The translations under genes were made by a program, and so were the position numbers. Below are positions 16,904-25,183 of a stretch of 43,890 nt of DNA, one piece after another. The notes beneath the pieces are model-generated. The model was given only the letters and a program-made list of their open reading frames with translations. It ran no database searches and was not told where the DNA came from. The stretch is from the NCBI GenBank assembly GCA_041750975.1, contig JBGSYN010000200.1, positions 1 to 43,890 of the forward strand, written 5' to 3'. Origin of the DNA: JBGSYN01 sp041750975. GTDB taxonomy: Bacteria > Pseudomonadota > Alphaproteobacteria > Geminicoccales > Geminicoccaceae. Each line of letters opens with the position of its first letter. The stretch's first letter is position 1.

Positions 16904-16942
16904 AATCATCGATGAAGTATTATACCCGAGGCACTGATTTAC

Positions 16943-17731
16943 ATGGACAGATCGAAGCGGGCCGAACCGGCTGTCGAGATCCACGCCCTGACCAAGCGGT
17001 TCGGCAACATCGAGGTGCTGAAGGGTATTTCGATGGCCGCTTGCGACGGCGATGTCGTCGCCATTGTCGGCTCGTCCGGGTCCGGGAAATCCACCCTGTT
17101 GCGCTGCATCAACATGCTTGAGGTGCCCGACGAAGGCCAAGTCGTTGTCGGTGGTGAGGAAATTCGTCTGAGGCCGCGCCGTGGGGGCGGGCGCAGGCCC
17201 GCGGAGCGACGCCAGATCGACCGGATCCGGGCCTCGCTCGGCATGGTGTTCCAGAGCTTCAATCTCTGGTCGCACCTGACGGTCCTGCAGAACGTCATCG
17301 AAGCCCCGCTGCATGTCCAGGGCCGCGACAAAACCGAAATCATCGAGGAGGCGCACGCCTTATTGGCCAAGGTCGGCATTGCCGAGAAGGCCGACAACTA
17401 TCCGTCGCAACTTTCGGGCGGCCAGCAGCAACGTGCCGCGATCGCCCGCGCCCTGGCCATGCGCCCCCGGGTGATGCTGTTCGACGAGCCGACCTCGGCA
17501 CTCGACCCGGAACTTGTCGGCGAGGTCCTACGCGTGATCCGCGCCCTCGCGGAAGAGGGCCGGACGATGATCCTGGTGACACACGAAATGGGCTTTGCCA
17601 GGGAAGTCGCCAATCAGGTCGTCTTTCTGCATCAGGGCCTGGTCGAGGAGGAAGGTTCTCCCGAAGCCGTGTTCGACAACCCCAAATCCGAGCGTTGCCG
17701 CCAGTTCTTTTCCAATCAATTGCGGATGTAA
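16943..17731 (+). CDS. Polar amino acid/opine-type ABC importer, ATPase
   Basis: A 262-residue ATPase of the HisP/OccP/GlnQ group. Walker A is GSSGSGKSTLL, followed by RCINMLEVPDEGQ, Q-loop MVFQSFNLWSHLTV, signature LSGGQQQRAAIARAL, Walker B VMLFDEPTSALDPE and H-loop VTHEMGFARE. RCINMLE and FNLWSHLTVL are typical of the octopine/arginine/histidine subset. The ATG at 16943 gives a normal length. It is followed by its binding protein and two permeases in the order P-(binding protein)-Q-M, as in opine and histidine importers. It lies mid-operon between the hydroxylase and the ureohydrolase, so the cargo is probably a guanidino or other cationic nitrogen compound; this is inferred from context. 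Confidence 0.9.
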   Translation: MDRSKRAEPAVEIHALTKRFGNIEVLKGISMAACDGDVVAIVGSSGSGKSTLLRCINMLEVPDEGQVVVGGEEIRLRPRRGGGRRPAERRQIDRIRASLGMVFQSFNLWSHLTVLQNVIEAPLHVQGRDKTEIIEEAHALLAKVGIAEKADNYPSQLSGGQQQRAAIARALAMRPRVMLFDEPTSALDPELVGEVLRVIRALAEEGRTMILVTHEMGFAREVANQVVFLHQGLVEEEGSPEAVFDNPKSERCRQFFSNQLRM

Positions 17732-17776
17732 CGGCCGCAAACCGATGAACTTGAAATCCAACCAGGAGATATGGAG

Positions 17777-18634
17777 ATGAGCATGATACCCCAATTGAAG
17801 TCCCGAAATCTGGCATTTTCGGCCGTAGTCGCAGCGGCACTGCTGCCGCTCACCGGTGCGATGGCGCAGGAGAAGGTGACGATCGCCACGGAAGGCGCCT
17901 ATGCGCCCTGGAACTTCGTGAATTCGCAGGGCCAGCTCGAGGGCTTCGAGGTCGAGCTTGCGGCCGAACTCTGCGAGCGCGCCGAACTCGACTGCGAGAT
18001 CGTGATGCAGGACTGGGACGGCATCATCCCGTCGCTGGTCGCCAAGAAATACGATGCCATCATGGCCGGCATGAACATCACGCCGACCCGCAAGGAGACG
18101 ATCGACTTTACCCAGCCCTATGCCGGCGGCCCGCACGGTTTCATGGTGATGGAAGACAGCGACCTCGTCGGCATGCCGGGCGGCGAATACAGCCTGACCA
18201 CCGACGAGGCCGGCACCGAGGCCGCGATCGAAGAGCTCAAGCCGCTGTTCGAGGGCAAGATCATCGGCGTGCAGGGCTCGACGACGAACTCGAATTTTGC
18301 CGAGAAATACTTCTCGGATGTCGCCGAAATCAGGCTCTACAAGACCACCGAGCAACATGATCTCGACCTTGCGGCCGGTCGCATCGATGTCGCCCTTGCG
18401 GCGCATTCCGCATTCAAGGCAACCATCGATGGCCCGAGCGGTGAGGGCATGGTCGTAGTCGGCCCGGAGTTCTCGGGCGGCCTCCTTGGGATGGGCGTTG
18501 CCGTGGGACTTCGTCAGGAAGACACGGAATTGCGAGACAAGTTGGATGCGGCCATCACCTCGGCCAAGGAGGATGGGGTCATCGAGGAACTCTCCATGAA
18601 GTGGTTCGGGATCGACATGACTCCCGCAAGCTGA
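17777..18634 (+). CDS. Periplasmic binding protein of the polar amino acid/opine-type importer
   Basis: A 285-residue family-3 solute-binding protein. The Sec signal peptide runs to AMAQ (hydrophobic core LAFSAVVAAALLPLTGA), and the mature protein starts near QEKVTIATEGAYAPWNF. GFEVELAAELCERAELDCEIV, the signature block WDGIIPSLVAKKYDAIMAGM, TRKETIDFTQPY and GVQGSTTNSNFAEKYF are diagnostic of the lysine/arginine/ornithine, histidine and octopine/nopaline binders. Of three closely spaced ATGs (17771, 17777, 17783) I choose 17777, because AGGAG at 17764-17768 is eight bases upstream. The ligand is not determinable by eye, but the group binds basic side chains, which suits a guanidino substrate. 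Confidence 0.9.
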   Translation: MSMIPQLKSRNLAFSAVVAAALLPLTGAMAQEKVTIATEGAYAPWNFVNSQGQLEGFEVELAAELCERAELDCEIVMQDWDGIIPSLVAKKYDAIMAGMNITPTRKETIDFTQPYAGGPHGFMVMEDSDLVGMPGGEYSLTTDEAGTEAAIEELKPLFEGKIIGVQGSTTNSNFAEKYFSDVAEIRLYKTTEQHDLDLAAGRIDVALAAHSAFKATIDGPSGEGMVVVGPEFSGGLLGMGVAVGLRQEDTELRDKLDAAITSAKEDGVIEELSMKWFGIDMTPAS

Positions 18635-18641
18635 CCGTGCC

Positions 18642-18677
18642 GGGGCGCCCTTTGCGGCTCGGGCAGGGGGCGCCCTT
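18642..18677 (+). promoter_or_regulatory. GC hairpin after the binding-protein gene
   Basis: Two copies of GGGGCGCCCTT (18642-18652 and 18667-18677) contain the self-complementary octamer GGGCGCCC and can fold into an eight-base-pair GC stem with a 17-base loop. No T-run follows. It sits in the 98-base gap between the binding protein and the first permease, where many importer operons carry a stabilising hairpin that keeps binding-protein mRNA in excess. That role is inferred from position. Confidence 0.5.
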
Positions 18678-18732
18678 GGCAACGGGTTTTGTGGCCGCGT
18701 ACCGTCATTCAGGGCTTCGTTGAGCAGGATCG

Positions 18733-19515
18733 ATGGAGCCCAAATCCTTTCTCGAGCTGATGCAGTGGGGCCCCGACGGGTGGCTCGACGAAATGGTGTT
18801 CGGCACCTTCCTGACCCTGGCGGTGGCCCTCGTCAGCTTTGTCTTCGGCTTGGTATTCGGCGCCATCGCGGCCTGGGCCAAGGTTTCCGGCGGACCTTTT
18901 TCGAACAGGCTCAGCGTCACCTACACGACCGTATTCCGTGGCATCCCGGATCTGCTCGTGATCTATCTCTTCTATTTCGGTGCCGGCTTGGCCCTTGCGG
19001 CATTGGCAAGCACATTCTTCGGCTATGACGGATTCGTGGCGCTGCCGGGCTTCCTGGTCGCCACGCTCGCCATCGGTCTCGTCTCGGGCGCCTACCAGAC
19101 GGAGGTCATCCGGGGTGCGTGGTCCGCAGTTCCGAAACCCGAGATCGAGGCGGCCCGGGCCTGCGGCATGTCGGGCTGGACCTTGTTCCGCCGGATCACG
19201 GCCCCGCAGATCCTTTGCTATGCGGTGCAGGGGATGGGCAATATCTGGCAGCTTGTGCTCAAGGAGAGTGCGCTCGTGGCGGTGATCGGGCTCTCCGTCC
19301 ATTTCGCGGAGATCCGCATCGGCGACATCGTCCTGCTCGGCGAGACCCGTTTCTCCGATCTGCTGCGACAGGCCTATGTCGCCGCCGGTTCGACGCGTCA
19401 GCCGTTTCCATTCTACATCACCTGCGTGCTGCTCTATCTCGCCATGACCACGTTATCGACCGTGGTTTTTAAGCGCGCCGAATTCTGGGCGACGCGCGGC
19501 TTGCGGACGGCATGA
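18733..19515 (+). CDS. Polar amino acid/opine-type ABC importer, HisQ-like permease
   Basis: A 260-residue inner-membrane permease of the HisQ/OccQ type. GTFLTLAVALVSFVFGLVFG is the first membrane segment, TVFRGIPDLLVIYLFYFG the conserved loop, and AYQTEVIRGAWSAVPKPEIEAARACGMS the EAA coupling helix that contacts the ATPase. About five membrane segments are visible. It uses the ATG at 18733 with AGGAT just before it. A hairpin lies upstream, and the second permease starts seven bases downstream. Confidence 0.89.
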   Translation: MEPKSFLELMQWGPDGWLDEMVFGTFLTLAVALVSFVFGLVFGAIAAWAKVSGGPFSNRLSVTYTTVFRGIPDLLVIYLFYFGAGLALAALASTFFGYDGFVALPGFLVATLAIGLVSGAYQTEVIRGAWSAVPKPEIEAARACGMSGWTLFRRITAPQILCYAVQGMGNIWQLVLKESALVAVIGLSVHFAEIRIGDIVLLGETRFSDLLRQAYVAAGSTRQPFPFYITCVLLYLAMTTLSTVVFKRAEFWATRGLRTA

Positions 19516-19522
19516 CGGGCTG

Positions 19523-20233
19523 ATGGATTTCGCCTATCTCGCCGAGAGCTTCTGGCGCCTGCTGGGCGGGGTGCCCTTGACGTTGCAGCTCGCCGGCACC
19601 TCGGTGGCCGTCGGGTTCATCGTCGCCCTGACCTTCGCACTTGCAATGTATGGGCGGGTCTGGCCGCTCAACTGGGTCGCCGAAGCCTTCGTCTTCGTCT
19701 TTCGCGGCACCCCGTTGCTGGTCCAGATCTTCCTCATCTATTACGGGCTCGGCCAGTTCAGGCCCGAGCTTACCGATTTCGGCCTCTGGGGTTTTTTTCG
19801 GAGCCCCTATTACTGCGCCCTGCTCGCCCTTTCGCTGAACACGGCCGCCTATAGTGCAGAGATCATCCGGGGCGGCCTGCTCTCCGTCCCGCGCGGGGCG
19901 ATCGAATCGGCGCGTGCTTACGGCATGTCGGGCCCGACGCTCTATCGCCGCATCATCGGGCCGATAGCGCTGCGGCAGGCGCTTCCGGCCTATGGCAACG
20001 AAATCATCCTGATGATCAAGGCGACATCGCTCGCCAGCACGATCACGCTGCTCGAGATCACCGGCGTGGCGCACAAGCTGATCTCGGAGACATTCCGCGC
20101 CATCGAGGTTTTCCTTTGCGCCGGAGCCTTGTATCTCCTCATCAATTCGATATTGGCATTCGCCGTCCGGCGTGCCGAACGGTGGATCGCCCCCGATCTC
20201 GAGCGGACCGAGGTTGCAGCCACGGTTCACTGA
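19523..20233 (+). CDS. Polar amino acid/opine-type ABC importer, HisM-like permease
   Basis: A 236-residue inner-membrane permease of the HisM/OccM type. GVPLTLQLAGTSVAVGFIVAL leads into VFRGTPLLVQIFLIYYGLGQF, a family hallmark. The coupling helix is YSAEIIRGGLLSVPRGAIESARAYGMSG. KATSLASTITLLEITG near the C terminus is typical of arginine/ornithine/opine permeases. It begins seven bases after the first permease and ends 25 bases before the ureohydrolase start, keeping the transporter and hydrolase in one transcription unit. Confidence 0.89.
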   Translation: MDFAYLAESFWRLLGGVPLTLQLAGTSVAVGFIVALTFALAMYGRVWPLNWVAEAFVFVFRGTPLLVQIFLIYYGLGQFRPELTDFGLWGFFRSPYYCALLALSLNTAAYSAEIIRGGLLSVPRGAIESARAYGMSGPTLYRRIIGPIALRQALPAYGNEIILMIKATSLASTITLLEITGVAHKLISETFRAIEVFLCAGALYLLINSILAFAVRRAERWIAPDLERTEVAATVH

Positions 20234-20258
20234 GCGCGCTCAGCAGGAGAAACTGACC

Positions 20259-21308
20259 ATGGACGAGGCAAAGCTCGAGGCATTGCGCGGCCGCTTTAGC
20301 GGTGCTGCGGCAAGCGAGGTCCAGGATCCCGAATTCAAGAAAGTCGTCGACCTCTTGTTCAGCGGCGATGATCGGCGGGCCAAGCCCTATGAGGGCGTGT
20401 CGACCTTTCTCGATCTGCCTTTGTTGCCCAGTGCGATCGACGACGAGGCGCTCGGCGGGCTGGACATCGCGCTGATCGGTGTGCCGATGGATCTGGGCGT
20501 CACCAATCGTCCGGGCTCGCGCTTCGGACCGCGTGCCGTCCGCCAGGTCGAACGCGTGGGACCCTATAATGAAGTGCTCAACTGCGTTCCGGCGAGCCTC
20601 GTCAAGGTCGCGGATATCGGTGATGTGCCATTGAACTCGAGGTTCAGTCTTGAGCGCAGCCATAGCGACATCGAAGCCTGCTACACGAAACTTGCGGTAG
20701 CGGGCGTCGTGCCGGTCTCGATCGGCGGCGATCACTCGATCTCGCTGCCGATCCTCAAGGCGATCGGCCGTGAGCGTCCCGTCGGCATGCTCCATATCGA
20801 CGCCCATTGTGACACGAGCGGGCCCTTCGAAGGCTCGAAATTCCATCATGGCGGACCCTTCCGCGAAGCCGTGCTCGAAGGCGTGCTGGATCCGGAGCGC
20901 ACCATCCAGATCGGTATTCGCGGCAATGCCGAATATCTTTGGGAATTTTCCTACGCCTCAGGCATGACCGTGATTCATGCCCAGGAGTTCATGGAGCAGG
21001 GCATTGGGCCGACCGTGGCCAAAGCCAAGGCGGTGTTGGGCAGCGGGCCGGTCTATCTCTCCTTCGATGTCGACAGCCTCGATCCGGCCTTCGCACCGGG
21101 CACCGGCACGCCGGAGCAGGGGGGCCTCTCGACCCGCGAGGCCATGGCGCTGATCCGTGCTGCGGCCGATCTCGACATCATTGGCGGCGACGTCGTCGAA
21201 GTGGCCCCGCAATACGACGCCACGACCAACACCGCCCATGCGGCGGCGCAGATTCTGTTCGAATTGTTGTCGGTGACGGCATTGGCGCAGGCCCGGCGTA
21301 AGGCCTGA
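20259..21308 (+). CDS. Ureohydrolase (agmatinase/guanidino-acid hydrolase family)
   Basis: A 349-residue binuclear-metal hydrolase that splits a guanidino compound into urea and an amine. All metal ligands are visible: GGDHS (His159), DAHCD (Asp181, His183, Asp185) and SFDVDSLDP, plus GIRG and GGDVVEVAP. FHHGGPFREAVLEGVLD resembles guanidinobutyrase and guanidinopropionase more than arginase. It has an N-terminal extension of about 65 residues before the core strand LDIALIGVPMD, as several non-agmatine members do; guanidine hydrolases belong to the same superfamily, so guanidine itself is possible. Start ATG 20259, with AGGAGA at 20245-20250. It is five bases from the DUF1989 gene and just downstream of a basic-compound importer, so the importer's cargo or a pathway product is probably its substrate. 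Confidence 0.87.
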   Translation: MDEAKLEALRGRFSGAAASEVQDPEFKKVVDLLFSGDDRRAKPYEGVSTFLDLPLLPSAIDDEALGGLDIALIGVPMDLGVTNRPGSRFGPRAVRQVERVGPYNEVLNCVPASLVKVADIGDVPLNSRFSLERSHSDIEACYTKLAVAGVVPVSIGGDHSISLPILKAIGRERPVGMLHIDAHCDTSGPFEGSKFHHGGPFREAVLEGVLDPERTIQIGIRGNAEYLWEFSYASGMTVIHAQEFMEQGIGPTVAKAKAVLGSGPVYLSFDVDSLDPAFAPGTGTPEQGGLSTREAMALIRAAADLDIIGGDVVEVAPQYDATTNTAHAAAQILFELLSVTALAQARRKA

Positions 21309-21313
21309 ACCCG

Positions 21314-22138
21314 ATGGCCGAAGAGACGCGAAAGCCGGTTATCTGCTATCCCGAGACGGCCTTGCCGGCGCTCGATCGCGATTTCTACGACGCCATTGGA
21401 CGCGATGCGGTCAAGCTCGACGAGCACCTGATCCCGCCCCGCGATGCCCGGCCCTTCCCTGTCCCGGCGGGACACCTCTTCAGGATCGTCAGTGTCGACG
21501 GACCGCAGGTCGGCGATCTCAATCTCTGGAACGCAAACGATCTCAGGGAGCGCTTCTATAGCGGCAAGACTCGGGCCCTGCACGGGACCCACGTCACCAA
21601 GGGTCACCGGCTATGGTCGAGTTTCCCCGCACTTCGGCCGATGGCGACGATCACGCACGACACGCTCGACTGGTATGGCTTCGATAATGATGGTGCCGGG
21701 ATCCATGATGTCATCGGTACGCGCTGCGATCCCTATACCAACTATCTCCTGAGTGGCCGGGATTACCACTTTTGCTGTCATTCCATCCTGACGCGGGCTT
21801 TGGCGGCGGCGCGGAGCCTGTCGATTGCGCAAGCGGAAGCGCATGTCCACGACGTGCTCAATGTCTTCATGTGCACAGGCTTCACGCAGGATACGCATCA
21901 ATATTTCATGAAGGCGAGCCCGGTGCGGCCCGGCGATTTTATCGAGTTCTTCGCCGAGATCGATTTGCTGGCGGCACTCTCGACCTGCCCGGGCGGCGAC
22001 TGCGGCTCGAGCCACTCGAGCGACATCGCCCGGTGCTATCCGCTCAAGGTCGAAATCTTCCGCCCGCGCGACGACGCCCTCGACATATGGCAGCCGCCGC
22101 GACCCAGCGGTTATTCGGGCGGCCATGGGATCGCCTGA
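21314..22138 (+). CDS. DUF1989 / urea carboxylase-associated family protein
   Basis: A 274-residue member of the DUF1989 family (urea amidolyase-associated proteins). It shows the family blocks VPAGHLFRIVSVDGPQVGDLN, RFYSGKTRALHGTHVTKGHRLW, GIHDVIGTRCDPYTNY and CPGGDCGSSHS, with conserved Cys and His/Asp residues likely to bind metal. Related pairs of DUF1989 proteins act as carboxyguanidine deiminase in guanidine breakdown, feeding allophanate hydrolase. Here there is one copy, not the usual pair, and no guanidine/urea carboxylase in view. It follows the ureohydrolase by five bases. A role in processing guanidine- or urea-type products is likely; the exact reaction is unknown. Confidence 0.85.
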   Translation: MAEETRKPVICYPETALPALDRDFYDAIGRDAVKLDEHLIPPRDARPFPVPAGHLFRIVSVDGPQVGDLNLWNANDLRERFYSGKTRALHGTHVTKGHRLWSSFPALRPMATITHDTLDWYGFDNDGAGIHDVIGTRCDPYTNYLLSGRDYHFCCHSILTRALAAARSLSIAQAEAHVHDVLNVFMCTGFTQDTHQYFMKASPVRPGDFIEFFAEIDLLAALSTCPGGDCGSSHSSDIARCYPLKVEIFRPRDDALDIWQPPRPSGYSGGHGIA

Positions 22139-22154
22139 GCCGGATTGAGCGTGG

Positions 22155-23456
22155 ATGTATCTCGGGATCGATTTCGGTACGACCAACACGGCTGTTGCTA
22201 TCGCCGATGATGCCGGCGACGTAACGGTAGCGGTCTTTCCCATTGAGGGCGAAACCACGTCGAGCTTTCGCTCGGTGCTGTGTTTTGCCGACGACAGCGA
22301 AACCGGGCGGCGCCACATCCACACCTCGGCCGGCCCGCAAGCCATTGCCGACTATCTGGATTATGGCAATCAGTCTCGCCTGATCCAATCGATCAAAACC
22401 TATCTGTCGAGTACGGCGTTCAACGAAACATCGATCTTCGGCACGACCTACACCGTTGATGGTTTGATCGCGATAATCCTCCGTCATCTTCGCATCGCCT
22501 GCGAGGCCAGCCTGCCGCTCCTGCCGACCCGAGTTGTCGCCGGTCGTCCGGTGCGGTTCGCAGGCGAGCGAGCCGACGATGATCTAGCGGTCCGGCGCCT
22601 GCGATCGGCATTTGAAACGGCCGGCTTCGAACAGCCGTCATTCGCCCTCGAGCCACTGGCCGCGGCTTATTTCTACGCGCGGCACCTGGACCGGGCCGAG
22701 ATCTGTCTCGTTGCCGATTTCGGCGGCGGGACCAGCGATTTCTCCGTCGTTCAGTTCGAGCCTGGGGACGGTGTCCCGCGCACGACGCCCCTTGCCCATG
22801 CGGGTGTCGGGGTCGCCGGCGATAGCTTCGATTACCGCATCATCCAGCACATCGTCTGCCCGAGGCTCGGCGAGAACACGTATTATCGGTCATTCGACAA
22901 GCGGCTTAAACTGCCGCGACATTATTATGCAAAGTTCGAGCGCTGGCATCATCTCTCGCACTTGCGCAATCCGCGCACGGTGCGTGACATTCGAGCAATA
23001 CGTCGAACCAGCGAGCAGCCCCGTATGCTGGATGATCTGCTCTACGTCATCGAAGAAGAACTCGGCTTTCACCTCTACCAGGCGGTCAGCCGAACGAAGG
23101 TCCAATTATCGAGTTCCGACGAAGCGCTATTCGCTTTCGTTCATCCGCCTGTGGAAATGGAGATCCTGGTAACGCGGAATGAATTCGAAAGCTGGATCGA
23201 AGATGATCTGGCGGCGATCGGCAATGCCCTCGACGAGGTCTTGACTAAGGCTGGAGTTGCGCCGGGGGCGATCTCGAGAGTGTTCATGACGGGGGGCACT
23301 TCACTGGTCCCGGCGGTTCGGCGGCAATTCGAAACCAGGTTCGGTGTCGAGCGGCTGATGTATGGTGACGAATTTCTCTCCGTCGCTGCCGGCCTCGCCC
23401 TTATTCATCGATCGAGCGTGCTCGAGTCGCACCACGTGAATAGCCCTGGCGCGTGA
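22155..23456 (+). CDS. Hsp70-family ATPase, YegD-like, lacking the peptide-binding domain
   Basis: A 433-residue actin-fold ATPase: phosphate 1 GIDFGTTNTAVAIADD, phosphate 2 VADFGGGTSDFSVVQF, and adenosine motif RVFMTGGTSLVPAVR. It ends soon after the nucleotide-binding domain, so the substrate-binding beta domain and lid of DnaK are absent, as in E. coli YegD. A His/Arg/Tyr-rich insertion (LKLPRHYYAKFERWHHLSHL) lies in the middle. ATG 22155 is 16 bases after the DUF1989 stop, so it looks like the last gene of the 17-kb operon. A helper in assembling the metal- and cluster-containing enzymes is one idea, but nothing in the sequence proves it. Confidence 0.87.
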   Translation: MYLGIDFGTTNTAVAIADDAGDVTVAVFPIEGETTSSFRSVLCFADDSETGRRHIHTSAGPQAIADYLDYGNQSRLIQSIKTYLSSTAFNETSIFGTTYTVDGLIAIILRHLRIACEASLPLLPTRVVAGRPVRFAGERADDDLAVRRLRSAFETAGFEQPSFALEPLAAAYFYARHLDRAEICLVADFGGGTSDFSVVQFEPGDGVPRTTPLAHAGVGVAGDSFDYRIIQHIVCPRLGENTYYRSFDKRLKLPRHYYAKFERWHHLSHLRNPRTVRDIRAIRRTSEQPRMLDDLLYVIEEELGFHLYQAVSRTKVQLSSSDEALFAFVHPPVEMEILVTRNEFESWIEDDLAAIGNALDEVLTKAGVAPGAISRVFMTGGTSLVPAVRRQFETRFGVERLMYGDEFLSVAAGLALIHRSSVLESHHVNSPGA

Positions 23457-23749
23457 TGCCGGCAAACGAGACAGCCCTGCATCGAGGGCCATGAATTACT
23501 TCGCGGCCGACGAAAATGATTGCTTTGTCGTGGAATATGTGAGCATTTGTCTTTTCGTGTCCCGCGAAGGTCGCTGCGGGTCCGTGTTTGTTATATGGTG
23601 AGAGCGACCCCGCTGGAAGATCCCGAACCGAGTGTTGCTCGGAATCCAGTCTCCGGCCGCCGAACACGGAACACGACTCCGAACGAAATAGTGTCGCCCT
23701 CAATTAAAGACCGGTCTTGCGGTTCGCGGCGACCAATGAAAGCTTCTAC
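23457..23749. other. Non-coding gap before the DEAD-box helicase
   Basis: A 293-base gap with no convincing gene. A small hairpin CCGAG-TGTTG-CTCGG is present near 23630. The helicase and the cold-shock gene that follows are often cold-induced through long 5' leaders, and this gap could be such a leader; I see no recognisable motif to confirm it. Confidence 0.4.
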
Positions 23750-25081
23750 TTGAAATTATTTAGCGACCTCGGCTTAGCCGAGTCTCTCCTTCACGCCGTA
23801 TCGGCGGAAGGTTACACAAACCCAACCCCCATTCAGGCCGAAGTCATTCCTGCCATGTTGGCAGGACGTGACATTGTCGGCATCGCGCAGACGGGTACAG
23901 GCAAGACTGCCGCATTCGTTCTGCCGCTCCTGCATCAGATCAAGATCGGCCAGCCGGCGACTGCCGCTAAAAGCTGCAATACCCTGGTTCTTGTTCCGAC
24001 CCGCGAACTTGCGGCGCAAATCGCCGTCAGCGTTCGCACCTATGGCCGTAATGTCCGCCATTCATCGACGGTTATCGTCGGTGGCGCCAAGCCGGGCCCG
24101 CAAATTCGGGCGATGGCGCGTGGCGTCGATATCGTCGTGGCCACGCCCGGCCGGCTGCTCGATCATATGTCGACCGGTGCGGTCCGCCTCGATGCCACGA
24201 CGACCATCATCCTCGATGAAGCCGATCAGATGATGGATCTGGGCTTCATGCCCGCGATCAGGCAAATCATGGCGAAGCTGCCGGCAAAGCGGCAGACGAT
24301 CCTGCTCTCGGCGACCATGCCGAAGCAGATCAGGGCGCTTGCCAGCGACTTCCTCAAATCGCCGATGGAAATCGCGGTCGCACCGGCAGCGCGCCCGATC
24401 GACAAGATCGAGCAGAAAGTTCTGCACGTCACCAGTGCGTCCAAGCGTGGTGTTCTGGTCGAATTGCTGCAGGCGCCCGAAGTCGAGCGGGCGATCGTCT
24501 TCACCCGCACCAAGCATGGCGCCGATCGGGTACACCATCACCTGCAAAAGGCCGGTCTTTCGGCCGAAGCGCTCCATGGCAACAAGAGCCAGGGGCAACG
24601 GGAACGGATCCTCGGCGCCTTCCGCAATGGCAGGGTCACTATTCTCGTGGCAACGGACATCGCCGCACGGGGCATCGATGTCGATGACGTCTCGCACGTG
24701 ATCAACTTCGAACTGCCGAATGTTGCGGAAGTCTATGTGCATCGCATCGGCAGGACCGCACGAGCCGGAAAATCCGGCTTTGCCATCTCGCTTTGCGATC
24801 CGACCGAGCGGCTTTCGTTGCGCGGTATCGAGCGTCTGGTCGGCTATCCGTTGCGGGCCGAGAACAGGATCGAGGGCAGTACATCGCTGGCGCCGCCCCC
24901 TGCGCCCGACCGTGGTGGTCCAAGAAAAAGGCGCTCGGGTTCGTTCGGCGCCGCGGAGTCCAGGGGCAAAGGGCGGCCTCATGGCAAGCCTGCCGCTCGC
25001 CGCAGCGGTGGCCGGCGTAGCCAGGAAGCGTCTCATGGAGGTCTTGCGCGCATGCTCGGCAGCGCCGCCGGCAGCTCGTAA
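23750..25081 (+). CDS. DEAD-box RNA helicase (RhlE/CsdA-like)
   Basis: A protein of about 443 residues with all helicase motifs: Q motif FSDLGL...GYTNPTPIQ, motif I AQTGTGKTAAF, Ia PTRELAAQI, II DEADQMM, III SATMP, and VATDIAARGIDVDDV and HRIGRTARAG in the second RecA domain. A basic, low-complexity tail (RKRRSGSFGAAES, then RRSGGRRSQ) follows and probably binds RNA. It unwinds RNA in ribosome assembly or decay. The start is uncertain: TTG at 23750 places the start four residues before the Q-motif block, as in homologues; an in-frame TTG at 23717 would add eleven residues. No ATG is available in frame. It is followed by a cold-shock protein gene, a frequent partner at low temperature. Confidence 0.9.
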   Translation: MKLFSDLGLAESLLHAVSAEGYTNPTPIQAEVIPAMLAGRDIVGIAQTGTGKTAAFVLPLLHQIKIGQPATAAKSCNTLVLVPTRELAAQIAVSVRTYGRNVRHSSTVIVGGAKPGPQIRAMARGVDIVVATPGRLLDHMSTGAVRLDATTTIILDEADQMMDLGFMPAIRQIMAKLPAKRQTILLSATMPKQIRALASDFLKSPMEIAVAPAARPIDKIEQKVLHVTSASKRGVLVELLQAPEVERAIVFTRTKHGADRVHHHLQKAGLSAEALHGNKSQGQRERILGAFRNGRVTILVATDIAARGIDVDDVSHVINFELPNVAEVYVHRIGRTARAGKSGFAISLCDPTERLSLRGIERLVGYPLRAENRIEGSTSLAPPPAPDRGGPRKRRSGSFGAAESRGKGRPHGKPAARRSGGRRSQEASHGGLARMLGSAAGSS

Positions 25082-25183
25082 ACGCCAGGTCGGTCGAGGA
25101 CGGTCCAGAGCGGTCCGATTGCCTCGGGAAATTCCGACCCGGCACATTGTTTTCACTCATCCCACGACAAAGGAGTATTCAGG

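Noticed and set aside
16856..16942. Guanidine riboswitch before the importer genes
   Set aside because: The gap is only 87 bases, and I could not find the conserved features of the known guanidine riboswitch classes.
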